Position numbers and translations under genes: made by a program
The notes under the pieces: model-generated
Database searches by the model: none
Told to the model about the DNA's origin: nothing
The model's input: the letters and a program-made list of their open reading frames with translations, nothing else
DNA from: Polaromonas sp. UBA5171
GTDB taxonomy: Bacteria; Pseudomonadota; Gammaproteobacteria; Burkholderiales; Burkholderiaceae_C
DNA length: 64,000 nt
Direction: 5' to 3'
Assembly (NCBI GenBank): GCA_002413395.1
Contig: DHWX01000029.1
Coordinates: 34,028-98,027, forward strand
In this document: positions 23,878-32,551 of the stretch, in pieces
Position numbering within the stretch: the first letter of the stretch is position 1
How the letters are laid out: each line of letters starts with the position of its first letter

Positions 23878-25293
23878 TTAATGCACATTTTCAGCAATGT
23901 AGCGCTTGATTGCCGCCACGTCAGCGGGCAGCACCTTGACGCGCCTGGGCAAGGCCTCGATGCCATCAAACCGGGACGGCCGTGGCGGGGTCATGCCCAG
24001 CGCCTCCTCAATCGTTTCGGCAAACTTGATGGGAAGAGCCGTTTCGAGGACGATCATGGGCACCCCAGGCTGACGATGCTCACGCGCCACTTTCACGCCA
24101 TCGGCGGTGTGCGTATCGATCAGAATGCCAAAGCGCTCCCAGACGTTTCTGATGGTGGCCAGGCGGTCGGCGTGGATGCTCTTGCCGCTCACAAAACAAT
24201 AGCGCTGGGCAGCCAGCTTGAAGGCTGGGTCACGGCTCAGGTCAAAACTGCCCTGGCTTGCCAGTTGGTCATGAAACAGCGCTTTGATTTTATTGCCGTC
24301 CCGGCCCAGCAGATCAAATACAAAGCGCTCGAAATTGGAGGCTTTGGAAATGTCCATCGAGGGACTGGAGGTTTCAAAGGTGTCGGTGCTGCCGCGCACA
24401 CGGTAAACGCCGGTGCGAAAGAACTCGTCGAGCACATCATTCTCATTGGTGGCGACCACCAGCTTGTCAATCGGCAAACCCATGCTGCGTGCCACGTGGC
24501 CGGCACAGACATTACCGAAGTTGCCCGAGGGTACGGCGAAACTCACCTTTTGCGCATTATTTGACGTGGCTTCAAAGTACCCGGCAAAGTAATAGACCAC
24601 CTGCGCCAGCAAACGCGCCCAGTTGATCGAGTTGACCGTGCCAATTTTGTACTGGCGCTTGAATTCCAGATCGTTGGACACGGCCTTGACGATGTCCTGG
24701 CAATCGTCAAACACGCCTTCAACGGCAAGGTTGTGGATGTTTTCATCCTGCAGGCTGAACATCTGCGCCTGCTGGAACGGACTCATGCGGCCGTTGGGCG
24801 AAGTCATGAAGACACGGACGCCCTTTTTGCCGCGCATGGCATATTCGGCAGCGCTGCCGGTATCGCCGCTGGTGGCCCCCAGGATGTTGAGCGACTCAAA
24901 GCGGCGCCCCAGTTCATACTCGAACAGGTTGCCCAGCAACTGCATGGCCATGTCTTTAAAGGCGAGCGTCGGGCCGTTGGACAGGGCTTCAAGGTACAGG
25001 CCCTCCTCCAGCGGACGCAACGGCACGATTTCTGGCGTACCGAAGACTTGCTCGGTATAGGTCTTCGCGCAGATCGCTTTCAGGTCAGCTGGCGGAATGT
25101 CGTCGATATAGAGCGACAGCACTTCAAACGCCAGCTCCGCATACGACAGGCCGCGCCACTTCGTAAGGGTGGCGCCGTCAACCTGCGGATAGTGTTCGGG
25201 CAGGTACAAACCGCCATCAGGCGCCAGGCCTTCAAGCAGGATTTCGCAAAAACGCATGCGGCCAGCATGGCCACGGGTGGAGAGGTAACGCAT
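23878..25293 (-). CDS. thrC: Threonine synthase
   Basis: The 471-residue protein carries the N-terminal MRYLSTRGHAGRMRFCEILL and the pyridoxal-phosphate segment GPTLAFKDMAMQLLG with its Lys, followed by LGATSGDTGSAAEYAMRGKK. It converts O-phosphohomoserine to threonine. The start codon at 25293 overlaps the hom stop (ATGA), so translation is coupled to hom; a longer open frame upstream runs inside hom. The length matches the long class of threonine synthases seen in proteobacteria. It is the last gene of the alaA-hom-thrC set. Confidence 0.96.
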   Translation of the reverse strand: MRYLSTRGHAGRMRFCEILLEGLAPDGGLYLPEHYPQVDGATLTKWRGLSYAELAFEVLSLYIDDIPPADLKAICAKTYTEQVFGTPEIVPLRPLEEGLYLEALSNGPTLAFKDMAMQLLGNLFEYELGRRFESLNILGATSGDTGSAAEYAMRGKKGVRVFMTSPNGRMSPFQQAQMFSLQDENIHNLAVEGVFDDCQDIVKAVSNDLEFKRQYKIGTVNSINWARLLAQVVYYFAGYFEATSNNAQKVSFAVPSGNFGNVCAGHVARSMGLPIDKLVVATNENDVLDEFFRTGVYRVRGSTDTFETSSPSMDISKASNFERFVFDLLGRDGNKIKALFHDQLASQGSFDLSRDPAFKLAAQRYCFVSGKSIHADRLATIRNVWERFGILIDTHTADGVKVAREHRQPGVPMIVLETALPIKFAETIEEALGMTPPRPSRFDGIEALPRRVKVLPADVAAIKRYIAENVH

Positions 25294-26630
25294 CAGGCGA
25301 GTTCCTCCTTGCGGATGCGCGTGATCGGCGCCAGCACCGTGGGCAGCGCCTGCATTTGCGCCAGCGCTTCGTTCATCTTCGCTTCCACACAATTGTGCGT
25401 GAGGATGATGAGGTCGGTTTGCGTGGCGCCTTCGCCGCCCACGTCATCCGCCTCGCGCTGCAACATGGCGTCGATGCTGATGCCCAGCGACGCCAAAATG
25501 CCGGTGACTCGAGCCAGCACACCGGTTTCATCCGCCACTTTCAGGCGCAAGTAGTAGCTGGTCACAACCTCGCTCATGGGAACGACGGGCAGGTCGCTCA
25601 TCGCGTCTGGCTGGAAGGCCAGATGCGGCACGCGGTGCTCGGGGTCAGCCATGTGCAGACGCGCGATGTCCACCAGATCGGCAATCACCGCGCTGGCAGT
25701 GGGCTCGCTGCCTGCTCCCTTGCCGTAGTACAGAGTGGTGCCAACGGCATCGCCATGCACCACCACGGCATTCATCGCGCCTTCAACGTTGGCAATCAGG
25801 CGCTTGGCCGGCACCAGGCTTGGGTGCACGCGCAGCTCGATACCGTTCGCGGCACGCTTGGTGATACCCAGCAGCTTGATGCGGTAACCAAGTTGCTCGG
25901 CGTAGCGAATGTCTTGCGCGGCCAGTTGGGTGATGCCCTCCACGTAGGCCTTGTCGAACTGCACCGGGATGCCAAAGGCGATGGCTGACATCAGCGTGAC
26001 CTTGTGGCCGGCGTCCACGCCCTCGATGTCGAAAGTTGGATCGGCTTCGGCGTAGCCCAGGCGCTGCGCTTCCTTCAGTGCCACGTCGAAGTCAAGACCC
26101 TTGTCACGCATTTCCGAGAGGATGAAATTTGTCGTGCCATTGATGATGCCGGCAATCCACTGGATGCTGTTCGCGGTCAGGCCTTCGCGCAACGCCTTGA
26201 TGATCGGAATGCCGCCAGCGACAGCCGCCTCGAACGCAACCATGACGCCCTTGCGATGCGCCGCGGCAAAAATCTCGGTGCCATGCACGGCCAGCAGCGC
26301 CTTGTTGGCGGTGACCACATGCTTGCCGGCCTCGATCGCCTCCAGCACCAGTTGCCTGGCAATGCCATAACCGCCGATGAGCTCGACCACAATGTCGATG
26401 TCGGGGTTGGCGATGACCTTGCGCGCATCGTCCACCACCTGCACGCCGGCCCCCACCGCGGCCTTCGCACGTACCACGTCAAGGTCGGCCACCATGGTGA
26501 TCTCGATACCGCGGCCGGCGCGGCGGCGAATCTCTTCCTGGTTGCGTTGCAAGACGTTGAAAGTGCCGCTACCCACGGTCCCTATACCCAAAAGGCCTAC
26601 CCTGATCGGGCTCAAATTCATTGATTTCAT
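25293..26630 (-). CDS. hom: Homoserine dehydrogenase
   Basis: The 445-residue enzyme has an N-terminal Rossmann motif (VGLLGIGTVGSGTFNVL), the homoserine dehydrogenase core (GIINGTTNFILSEM, EADPTFDIEGVDAGHK) and a C-terminal ACT domain (about 360-440, LRLKVADETGVLARVTGILA) that usually gives feedback control by threonine. It reduces aspartate semialdehyde to homoserine with NAD(P)H. There is no aspartokinase fusion. Two starts are possible, 26630 or the Met at 26621 (MNLSPIRVG); the ribosome-binding site is weak for both. Its stop overlaps thrC. Confidence 0.96.
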   Translation of the reverse strand: MKSMNLSPIRVGLLGIGTVGSGTFNVLQRNQEEIRRRAGRGIEITMVADLDVVRAKAAVGAGVQVVDDARKVIANPDIDIVVELIGGYGIARQLVLEAIEAGKHVVTANKALLAVHGTEIFAAAHRKGVMVAFEAAVAGGIPIIKALREGLTANSIQWIAGIINGTTNFILSEMRDKGLDFDVALKEAQRLGYAEADPTFDIEGVDAGHKVTLMSAIAFGIPVQFDKAYVEGITQLAAQDIRYAEQLGYRIKLLGITKRAANGIELRVHPSLVPAKRLIANVEGAMNAVVVHGDAVGTTLYYGKGAGSEPTASAVIADLVDIARLHMADPEHRVPHLAFQPDAMSDLPVVPMSEVVTSYYLRLKVADETGVLARVTGILASLGISIDAMLQREADDVGGEGATQTDLIILTHNCVEAKMNEALAQMQALPTVLAPITRIRKEELA

Positions 26631-26665
26631 GATCGCTGGATGTCTTTTTTATGGAAAATTGAAAA

Positions 26666-27889
26666 TCAGATCCGGTTGTTGCGCCAGGTCTCAAGAAACC
26701 GGGCAATCCGGGCAATGGCTTCACGCAAATCGTCCTCATGCGGCAAAAAGACGATGCGGAAATGATCCGGCGTGGTCCAGTTGAAACCTGTGCCCTGCAC
26801 CAGCATGACGCGGGTTTCTTCGAGCAACTCCAGAAAAAACTGGCGGTCGTCACTGATGGGGTAGATCTTCGGATCCAGCCGCGGAAACATGTAGAGAGCC
26901 GCGCTGGGCTTGACGCAGCTCACGCCCGGGATGGCGGTGATCAACTCATACGCCAGATCGCGCTGGCGGCGCAGGCGCCCACCCCCGGCGACCAGATCGT
27001 TGATGCTCTGATAGCCGCCCAGCGCGGTCTGAATCGCCCATTGGCCCGGCACGTTGGAGCACAGCCGCATGTTCGAGAGCATGTTGAGCCCCTCAATATA
27101 GTCGCGCGCCGGCTTCTTGTCGCCCGACACCACCATCCAGCCGGCCCGATAGCCGCAGGAGCGGTAGCTTTTGCTCAGCGAATTGAAAGTCAGCGTCAAC
27201 ACGTCTTGCGACAGACTGGCGAGCGCGGTGTGGCGCGCGCCGTCATAGAGCACCTTGTCATAGACCTCGTCGGCAAAAATCACCAGATCGTGCTCACGCG
27301 CAATCTCGACAATGTCCAACAGCAGTTCATCAGAATACAGCGCGCCAGTCGGATTGTTGGGATTGATAATGACGATGCCGCGTGTGGCTGGCGTGATCTT
27401 GTCTCGAATATCAGCCAGGTTCGGCATCCAGCCGTTGGCTTCATCGCACAGGTAATGAACGGGAGTGCCGCCCGAGAGACTCGCGGCCGCCGTCCACAGC
27501 GGATAGTCGGGGGCGGGCAGCAACAGCTCATCACCATCATTGAGCAGCGCGTTGGTCGCCATCACGATCAACTCGCTCGCGCCATTGCCAAGGTAAATGT
27601 CGTCCAGCGTGACGCCCTTGATCCCCTGCTTTTGCGTTTCATGCATCACCGCCTTGCGCGCGGCAAAAATACCCTTGCTGTCTGAATAGCCGGACGAGTT
27701 GGGCAGATTGCGGATCATGTCCTGCTGAATTTCTTCGGGCGAATCAAAGCCGAACACGGCGAGATTTCCGATGTTGAGCTTGATGATCTTCTGGCCTTCT
27801 TCCTCCATCTGCCTGGCTCGATCCATGATCGGGCCGCGGATGTCGTAGCAGACGTTGGCTAACTTGGCAGATTTGGTAATCGGTTTCAT
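26666..27889 (-). CDS. alaA: Glutamate-pyruvate aminotransferase AlaA-type
   Basis: The 407-residue protein is a fold-type I pyridoxal-phosphate aminotransferase close to E. coli AlaA: SAKLANVCYDIRGPI, KLNIGN, NGASELIVMA, IVIINPNNPTGALYS and the cofactor lysine Lys240 in FNSLSKSYRS. AlaA forms alanine from pyruvate using glutamate. The start at 27889 is backed by GGAAGAG just upstream; 19 more open codons are rejected. It lies 35 bases upstream of hom in the same direction, an arrangement common in this group of bacteria and likely co-transcribed. Confidence 0.9.
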   Translation of the reverse strand: MKPITKSAKLANVCYDIRGPIMDRARQMEEEGQKIIKLNIGNLAVFGFDSPEEIQQDMIRNLPNSSGYSDSKGIFAARKAVMHETQKQGIKGVTLDDIYLGNGASELIVMATNALLNDGDELLLPAPDYPLWTAAASLSGGTPVHYLCDEANGWMPNLADIRDKITPATRGIVIINPNNPTGALYSDELLLDIVEIAREHDLVIFADEVYDKVLYDGARHTALASLSQDVLTLTFNSLSKSYRSCGYRAGWMVVSGDKKPARDYIEGLNMLSNMRLCSNVPGQWAIQTALGGYQSINDLVAGGGRLRRQRDLAYELITAIPGVSCVKPSAALYMFPRLDPKIYPISDDRQFFLELLEETRVMLVQGTGFNWTTPDHFRIVFLPHEDDLREAIARIARFLETWRNNRI

Positions 27890-28107
27890 GACGCTCTTCC
27901 TGGCTACCCTGGCAAAGGTCGCCCAGGCAGTTGGTTTGACAAACACATTGGTCCGCAGTCATTAGCTGGATTAACCAGCCAGGTAAGGGGAATTTTTTGC
28001 GGAATCTATAATTTGACCACATAAATGGCAGTTTTCTCTGGCAGGACACTTGCCCGCAACCCTTGTCCGATGCCGTTTTCCTGCATCTCCAACGCATTGA
28101 ATTTCCC

Positions 28108-28509
28108 ATGAAACTCCAACCCGACCATTTCGATGTGCAATCCATACTCGGCTACGGCCCCGGCTGGGTGGGCTTGGGGCTCAACGGCGTGGCTGAAAAA
28201 ATTGAACACAGTATTGTGATTGGTTCGCGCGGTGAAAAGTTTGACTGGCATTGCGCGCGCTTTGACCAGCTCACCGCCGAGCATTTCGCCCTTCTCGCCA
28301 ACACTCAGCCTGAGCTGGTAATTTTTGGTAGCGGCGCGCGTTTGCGTTTTCCACCCCCGGCGTTTTTGCGCGCATTGATGGAGCAGCGCATAGGCCTTGA
28401 AACCATGGACACGCTGGCAGCTTGCCGCACCTACAACATTTTGGCGGGTGAGGGTCGCCAGGTGATCGCTGCCCTGCTGATTGAGCCGCCGGGAATCGAA
28501 GGGGCCTAA
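28108..28509 (+). CDS. Mth938-like domain protein
   Basis: The 133-residue protein has the Mth938/NDUFAF3-like pattern: YGPGWVGLGLNGVAEKIEHS, LVIFGSGARLRFPP and a late NILAGEGRQVIAALLIE. The fold is known but its enzymatic role in bacteria is not established; the mitochondrial relative assists complex I assembly. It starts at an ATG at 28108 inside the family alignment; 15 further open codons upstream are not conserved. It is divergent from alaA and about 130 bases ahead of the peroxiredoxin gene. Confidence 0.82.
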   Translation: MKLQPDHFDVQSILGYGPGWVGLGLNGVAEKIEHSIVIGSRGEKFDWHCARFDQLTAEHFALLANTQPELVIFGSGARLRFPPPAFLRALMEQRIGLETMDTLAACRTYNILAGEGRQVIAALLIEPPGIEGA

Positions 28510-28637
28510 GAATGATGGACCGCAGCTTTCAGAGTAAAATCTATGGTTGCACTTGGTGTCGTACCCAGGACTAGCGCCCGGACCCGCCGCCAAAGTCCAC
28601 GATTAATTACAACTATTTTCGTCAGGGTCTCCGTAGT

Positions 28638-29114
28638 ATGGCAGTCGTCGTCAACAAACCACTCCCCGAATTTGAAGCGAACGCCACCGGCGGCATCAAG
28701 GTTTCCAACCAGTCCCATTTGGGCCATGTCGTTGTGCTGTATTTTTACCCCAAGGACAACACACCCGGCTGCACCACCGAAGCCATGCAATTTCGTGACC
28801 GCTACAAGGACTTCGTCAAGGCGGGCGCGACGGTGTTTGGTGTGTCGCGCGACAACATGAAATCGCACGACGACTTTAAAGCCAAGCTTGAACTGCCTTT
28901 TGAGCTGATAGCGGACACTGAAGAAAAAATGTGCCACATGTTCGGCGTGGTCAAAAACAAAATCATGTACGGCAAGAAAGTCAAGGGCATTGAGCGCAGC
29001 ACCTTTTTGGTGGGGGCGGATGGCTTGCTGAAGGACGAGTGGCGCGGGCTAAAAGTACCCGGTCATGTTGACGATGTTCTCAAGGCCGTCAAAGCCCTCA
29101 AAAAACCGGTTTGA
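28638..29114 (+). CDS. bcp: Thioredoxin-dependent thiol peroxidase (BCP/PrxQ-type)
   Basis: The 158-residue peroxiredoxin has the peroxidatic Cys45 in YPKDNTPGCTTEA. E. coli BCP has a resolving Cys at position 50; here that residue is Met, and the other cysteine is Cys99 in EEKMCHMFG. It should therefore work as an alternative-type PrxQ, with Cys99 or a thioredoxin thiol resolving the sulfenic acid. The protein reduces peroxides in the cytoplasm. It ends about 95 bases before a rho-independent terminator. Confidence 0.93.
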   Translation: MAVVVNKPLPEFEANATGGIKVSNQSHLGHVVVLYFYPKDNTPGCTTEAMQFRDRYKDFVKAGATVFGVSRDNMKSHDDFKAKLELPFELIADTEEKMCHMFGVVKNKIMYGKKVKGIERSTFLVGADGLLKDEWRGLKVPGHVDDVLKAVKALKKPV

Positions 29115-29208
29115 ACCCGTCTTGAGGCCGCATCGCAACACTGGATTGCCCGGTCACAGGAGTTGTGCATAATGAAACCGTGCTGAGTTTCACATCTGCG
29201 TTCAAAGA

Positions 29209-29242
29209 GAAAGCCGCCCTGGCCTCAAGGCGGCTTTTTTTG
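29209..29242 (+). terminator. Rho-independent terminator
   Basis: AAGCCGCC at 29211-29218 and GGCGGCTT at 29229-29236 form a perfect 8-bp stem followed by a T-run. It closes the bcp transcript and lies just ahead of phoH. Confidence 0.85.
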
Positions 29243-29278
29243 TTTTTTGCAATCCCCACTTAAAGAGTCCCACGTACC

Positions 29279-30961
29279 ATGCCCCTGCCACCCGCCCCGA
29301 CCAAACGTGCCGCATTGCTCTCCTCAGACGCGCTCGATGCGCCGGCGCGCTCACCCGCCAGGGCTGCGCGAAAGACGGAAAGCGCTGAATCCGCCCGGAA
29401 GCCTCCGTCTCTGGACCTGCTTGACGAGCGCCCGGCCGGTGGTGGCATCCATCCACTGGCTGACAAGGGGAAAGAACCTGTGGCCCCCGAAAAGTCGAGC
29501 CCATCCAGCCATAAAAATGAGAGCGGACAACTGCCTCAGGCCGAGCCAAAGCCGAAAAAGATAAAATATACCGGGCCCGCCAAGCTGTTTGTTCTGGACA
29601 CCAATGTGCTGATGCACGACCCAATGTGCCTGTTCCGGTTTGAAGAGCATGACATCTTTTTGCCCATGATCGTGCTGGAGGAGCTGGATGGTCACAAAAA
29701 GGGCATGACCGAAGTTGCCCGCAATGCGCGCCAGACCAGTCGCATGCTGGACGCGCTGGCGGGCATTCAGGGTGCCGACATCACCAAGGGACTCAAACTC
29801 GATAGCACAGGACACCGCGAAGCGGGCGGTAGCCTTTTTTTCCAGACCAAGGCGCTGGACTACACGCTGCCGACAAGCTTGCCACAAGGCAAGGCTGACA
29901 ATCAAATTCTCGGTGTGGTTGAAGCGCTGCGCAAGGACTGGGTGCCCCGCGAGGTGGTGCTGGTTTCCAAGGACATCAACATGCGCGTCAAGGCCAGAGC
30001 TCTCGGGTTGGCCACCGACGACTACCAGAACGACAAGACGCTGGAGGACGGCGAAATGCTGTATTCCGGTTCGCTGGCGCTGCCAGCAGACTTCTGGACA
30101 CGCCAGAGCAAAACCATAGAAAGCTGGCAGCAGGGGAGCAACACGTTCTACCGCATCTCGGGTCCGATTGTGGCCAGCCTGCTGATCAACCAGTTTGCAT
30201 TTTTTGAGGCGCCGGGCGAGCCGCCGCTGTATGCGCGCGTCACTGAAATACGCGCCAAAACGGCGGTTCTGAAAACCCTCAAAGATTACACCCACTTAAA
30301 AAATGCAGTGTGGGGCGTGACCACGCGCAACCGTGAGCAAAATTTCGCCATGAACCTGCTGATGGACCCTGAAGTTGACTTCGTCACACTGGCAGGCACT
30401 GCGGGTACCGGAAAAACACTGATGGCGCTGGCCAGCGGCCTGACGCAAGTGCTTGATGATCGCCGCTACACCGAGATCATCATGACGCGCGCCACAGTAT
30501 CGGTAGGCGAGGACATTGGCTTTCTACCCGGCACCGAAGAGGAAAAAATGGGTCCCTGGATGGGCGCGCTCGATGACAATCTGGAAGTGCTTGGCAAAAC
30601 CGACAGCGGCACCGGTGAATGGGGACGTGCGGCAACCAATGAGCTGATCCGTTCGCGCATCAAGGTCAAAAGCATGAACTTCATGCGCGGCCGCACCTTT
30701 CTGAACAAGTACGTCATCATTGACGAGGCGCAAAACCTCACGCCCAAACAGATGAAAACCCTGATCACCCGGGCCGGGCCGGGCACCAAGATCATTTGCA
30801 TGGGTAACCTGGCGCAAATTGACACGCCCTACCTGACTGAAGGCTCTTCAGGCATGACCTTCGCGGTGGACCGCTTCAAGGGCTGGCCACATGGCGGGCA
30901 CATCACACTGGCCCGCGGCGAGCGCTCAAGGCTGGCCGATTTCGCCAGCGAGGTGCTCTGA
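29279..30961 (+). CDS. phoH: PIN-domain PhoH-family ATPase (PhoH2 type)
   Basis: The 560-residue protein has a disordered, charged N-terminus (1-95), a PIN domain (FVLDTNVLMHDP onwards, about 103-240) and a PhoH ATPase domain (about 335-555) with Walker A GTAGTGKTLMAL, the segment TRATVSVGEDIGFLPGT and Walker B VIIDEAQN. PIN-PhoH fusions are proposed to unwind and cut RNA, using the PIN Asp residues for cleavage. It is not the short PhoH/PhoL form linked to ybeY. Flanked by terminators on both sides, it is probably its own transcription unit. The cellular target is unknown. Confidence 0.92.
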   Translation: MPLPPAPTKRAALLSSDALDAPARSPARAARKTESAESARKPPSLDLLDERPAGGGIHPLADKGKEPVAPEKSSPSSHKNESGQLPQAEPKPKKIKYTGPAKLFVLDTNVLMHDPMCLFRFEEHDIFLPMIVLEELDGHKKGMTEVARNARQTSRMLDALAGIQGADITKGLKLDSTGHREAGGSLFFQTKALDYTLPTSLPQGKADNQILGVVEALRKDWVPREVVLVSKDINMRVKARALGLATDDYQNDKTLEDGEMLYSGSLALPADFWTRQSKTIESWQQGSNTFYRISGPIVASLLINQFAFFEAPGEPPLYARVTEIRAKTAVLKTLKDYTHLKNAVWGVTTRNREQNFAMNLLMDPEVDFVTLAGTAGTGKTLMALASGLTQVLDDRRYTEIIMTRATVSVGEDIGFLPGTEEEKMGPWMGALDDNLEVLGKTDSGTGEWGRAATNELIRSRIKVKSMNFMRGRTFLNKYVIIDEAQNLTPKQMKTLITRAGPGTKIICMGNLAQIDTPYLTEGSSGMTFAVDRFKGWPHGGHITLARGERSRLADFASEVL

Positions 30962-30982
30962 TAAGAGCAACGCAGCCAACAC

Positions 30983-31021
30983 AAAAAAAAGCCGAGTCAT
31001 TTTTTGATTCGGCTTTTTTTG
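30983..31021 (+). terminator. Rho-independent terminator after phoH
   Basis: AAGCCGAGTCA and TGATTCGGCTT pair with one G-T wobble across a short T loop, followed by a T-run. The A-run before the stem also suits the opposite strand, so it may work both ways. Confidence 0.85.
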
Positions 31022-31154
31022 TCTGAAATTTTTGGTCGGCGGTTCAGGAAGCTCTCCCACCGCAAAAACGAGAGCAGAAGGGCGTTGTTGCACGGATAGG
31101 CCAACGTCAGTCTGTTAGGCTCAACGCCCCTGATCAAGACGGCCAATCCACCGC

Positions 31155-31555
31155 ATGCCCAACAAACACAACGCCAATGGCCGCCATCATATTCCCAAGA
31201 TGAAGTTCAGGGTGCGAAACTGGCCTGAGTATGACGCGGCACTTCGGGCTCGTGGCAGCCTGACCATGTGGGTCACCCCTGAGGCGGTTGAATGCTGGAC
31301 GGCCCAACCGCGCACCACGCGGGGTGGGCAGAGCAGTTATTCGGATCTGGCCATTGAAACCAGCCTGATGTTGCGCTTGGTGTTTGGCCAACCGCTGAGA
31401 CAAACCGAAGGCCTGATGGCATCGATCTTTGGTCTGCTGGAGTTGGACCTGAAGGCCCCCGATCACAGCACTGTGAGTCGGCGCGCCATGAACTTGGAGT
31501 TGATCTCCAAGCGGTGCGGGCAGCGCACACATCTTGATCGACAGCACAGGTCAAT
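31155..31555 (+). pseudogene. Truncated IS5-family transposase
   Basis: The first 110 residues match an IS5-family transposase: MPNKHNANGRHHIPKMKF, RNWPEYDAALRARGSLTMWV, CLMLR-like SLMLRLVFGQPLRQTEGLMA and PDHSTVSRRAM. In a full protein of about 330 residues the catalytic DDE motif begins at IDSTG. Here IDSTG is readable at about 31534-31550 but in a neighbouring frame, so a frameshift lies before it, and the sequence then breaks off at a 37-base hairpin. The remaining two thirds are absent. The left end of the insertion sequence is probably near the GGGCGTTGTTGCAC sequence around 31080. It is an old, inactive remnant. Confidence 0.82.
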
Positions 31556-31592
31556 GTAAGTATCCCCCCGGCAAAGCCGGGGGGATACTTAC
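31556..31592. repeat. Perfect hairpin with 17-bp arms and AAA loop
   Basis: GTAAGTATCCCCCCGGC (31556-31572) and its exact inverse (31576-31592) surround AAA. It sits precisely where the transposase similarity stops. No T-run follows, so it is not a standard terminator. It looks like a small mobile palindrome (REP-like) or the scar of a rearrangement. Confidence 0.85.
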
Positions 31593-31653
31593 TGAACCTG
31601 CTCTTTCCGGCAGCGCTTGTCATTGCCTTCTGAATCTGGCCCATCGTCTGATG

Positions 31654-32220
31654 TCATTGACGCCGGATCATTTCGTGCAACATGGCGGAGAATTGCTCTG
31701 CCGTTTCGTGTCGCACCAGGGCCGGTCCAATGAGTGGCGGAAACCAAAAGTCTGGCTTCCCCTCGGCATGGTAGGTCAGCCGGGTGCCTGCCCCTTCGGC
31801 TTGTAGCTGCATCACGCTATCCATGCGCTGAATGTTGCCGCCCACGCCATGCGCCCGAATCTCGCGCAACGGGGTCAGGCGGATATCCCGGATGGATTCG
31901 AAATTAGACGAAAAGAGGCCATAGCGGGCGACACCCTTTTGGCTGACCTTGAGCATGGTATCGCTGCGTTCGGTCACCTGGCTGCTGATCAGATTGGGCA
32001 CGAACTCGACCATATGTTCAAAATCGGTGAGCACCGCCCAAGCCAGCGCAGGCGCCACCGGCGCGTACAGGGTCAAGTCCACCGTGAAATTCCCACCTGA
32101 ACGCTCGACTCGGACATCGCTGTCGGACACGACCAACTGCCCATCGGCCGTCATGGCCACTTGCACCGGACACAGCATTGCTGCCAGTGCCATCAGCCAG
32201 AAAAAGAGCTTGCGAGACAT
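31654..32220 (-). CDS. Secreted SRPBCC (START-like) domain protein
   Basis: The 188-residue protein begins MSRKLFFWLMALAAMLCPVQ, a clear signal peptide ending near residue 25, and continues with an SRPBCC lipid-binding-like fold of the polyketide-cyclase/cyclase-coQ10 type (TLYAPVAPALAWAVLTDFEH, LTPLREIRAHGVGGN, GTRLTYHAEGKPDFWFPPLI). These proteins have a hydrophobic pocket but their ligand here is unknown. The start at 32220 is supported by AAGGGGG upstream and by the signal peptide; the open frame extends further left without looking coding. Acts in the periplasm. Confidence 0.78.
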   Translation of the reverse strand: MSRKLFFWLMALAAMLCPVQVAMTADGQLVVSDSDVRVERSGGNFTVDLTLYAPVAPALAWAVLTDFEHMVEFVPNLISSQVTERSDTMLKVSQKGVARYGLFSSNFESIRDIRLTPLREIRAHGVGGNIQRMDSVMQLQAEGAGTRLTYHAEGKPDFWFPPLIGPALVRHETAEQFSAMLHEMIRRQ

Positions 32221-32551
32221 GCTGCCCCCTTCATCAAAATGTCGGTTCAGTGTGCCACGCATCATGGCACTATAAAGGTAACCTGCAATTGATCGACACA
32301 TTTCCGTTGGCATGACTTGTTCAGCAATTCGTGAAATGCAGCGGAATCGGTCAGACAGTGAGGGCGAATGGTTGCCCCTTTTATGGCCAACTCTGCCATT
32401 CTTGACTAACCTGCCAAACTTGGCTCCATAATGCAACAAACGAGGCTGCCAAACAAGCGCACGATGAGATATCTCAGTTGTGAGACTGAATTTTCTATCA
32501 GTCGCTTGCATGAGTGTCCAAAAATAACACTTTCCTTCAAGGATCATACGC
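32221..32551. other. Divergent intergenic region
   Basis: About 330 bases lie between two genes read outwards, so two promoters are expected. I see the 12-base palindrome TGAGATATCTCA at 32465-32476, a possible regulator site, and AAGGA before the right-hand gene, but no strong promoter elements. Confidence 0.45.
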
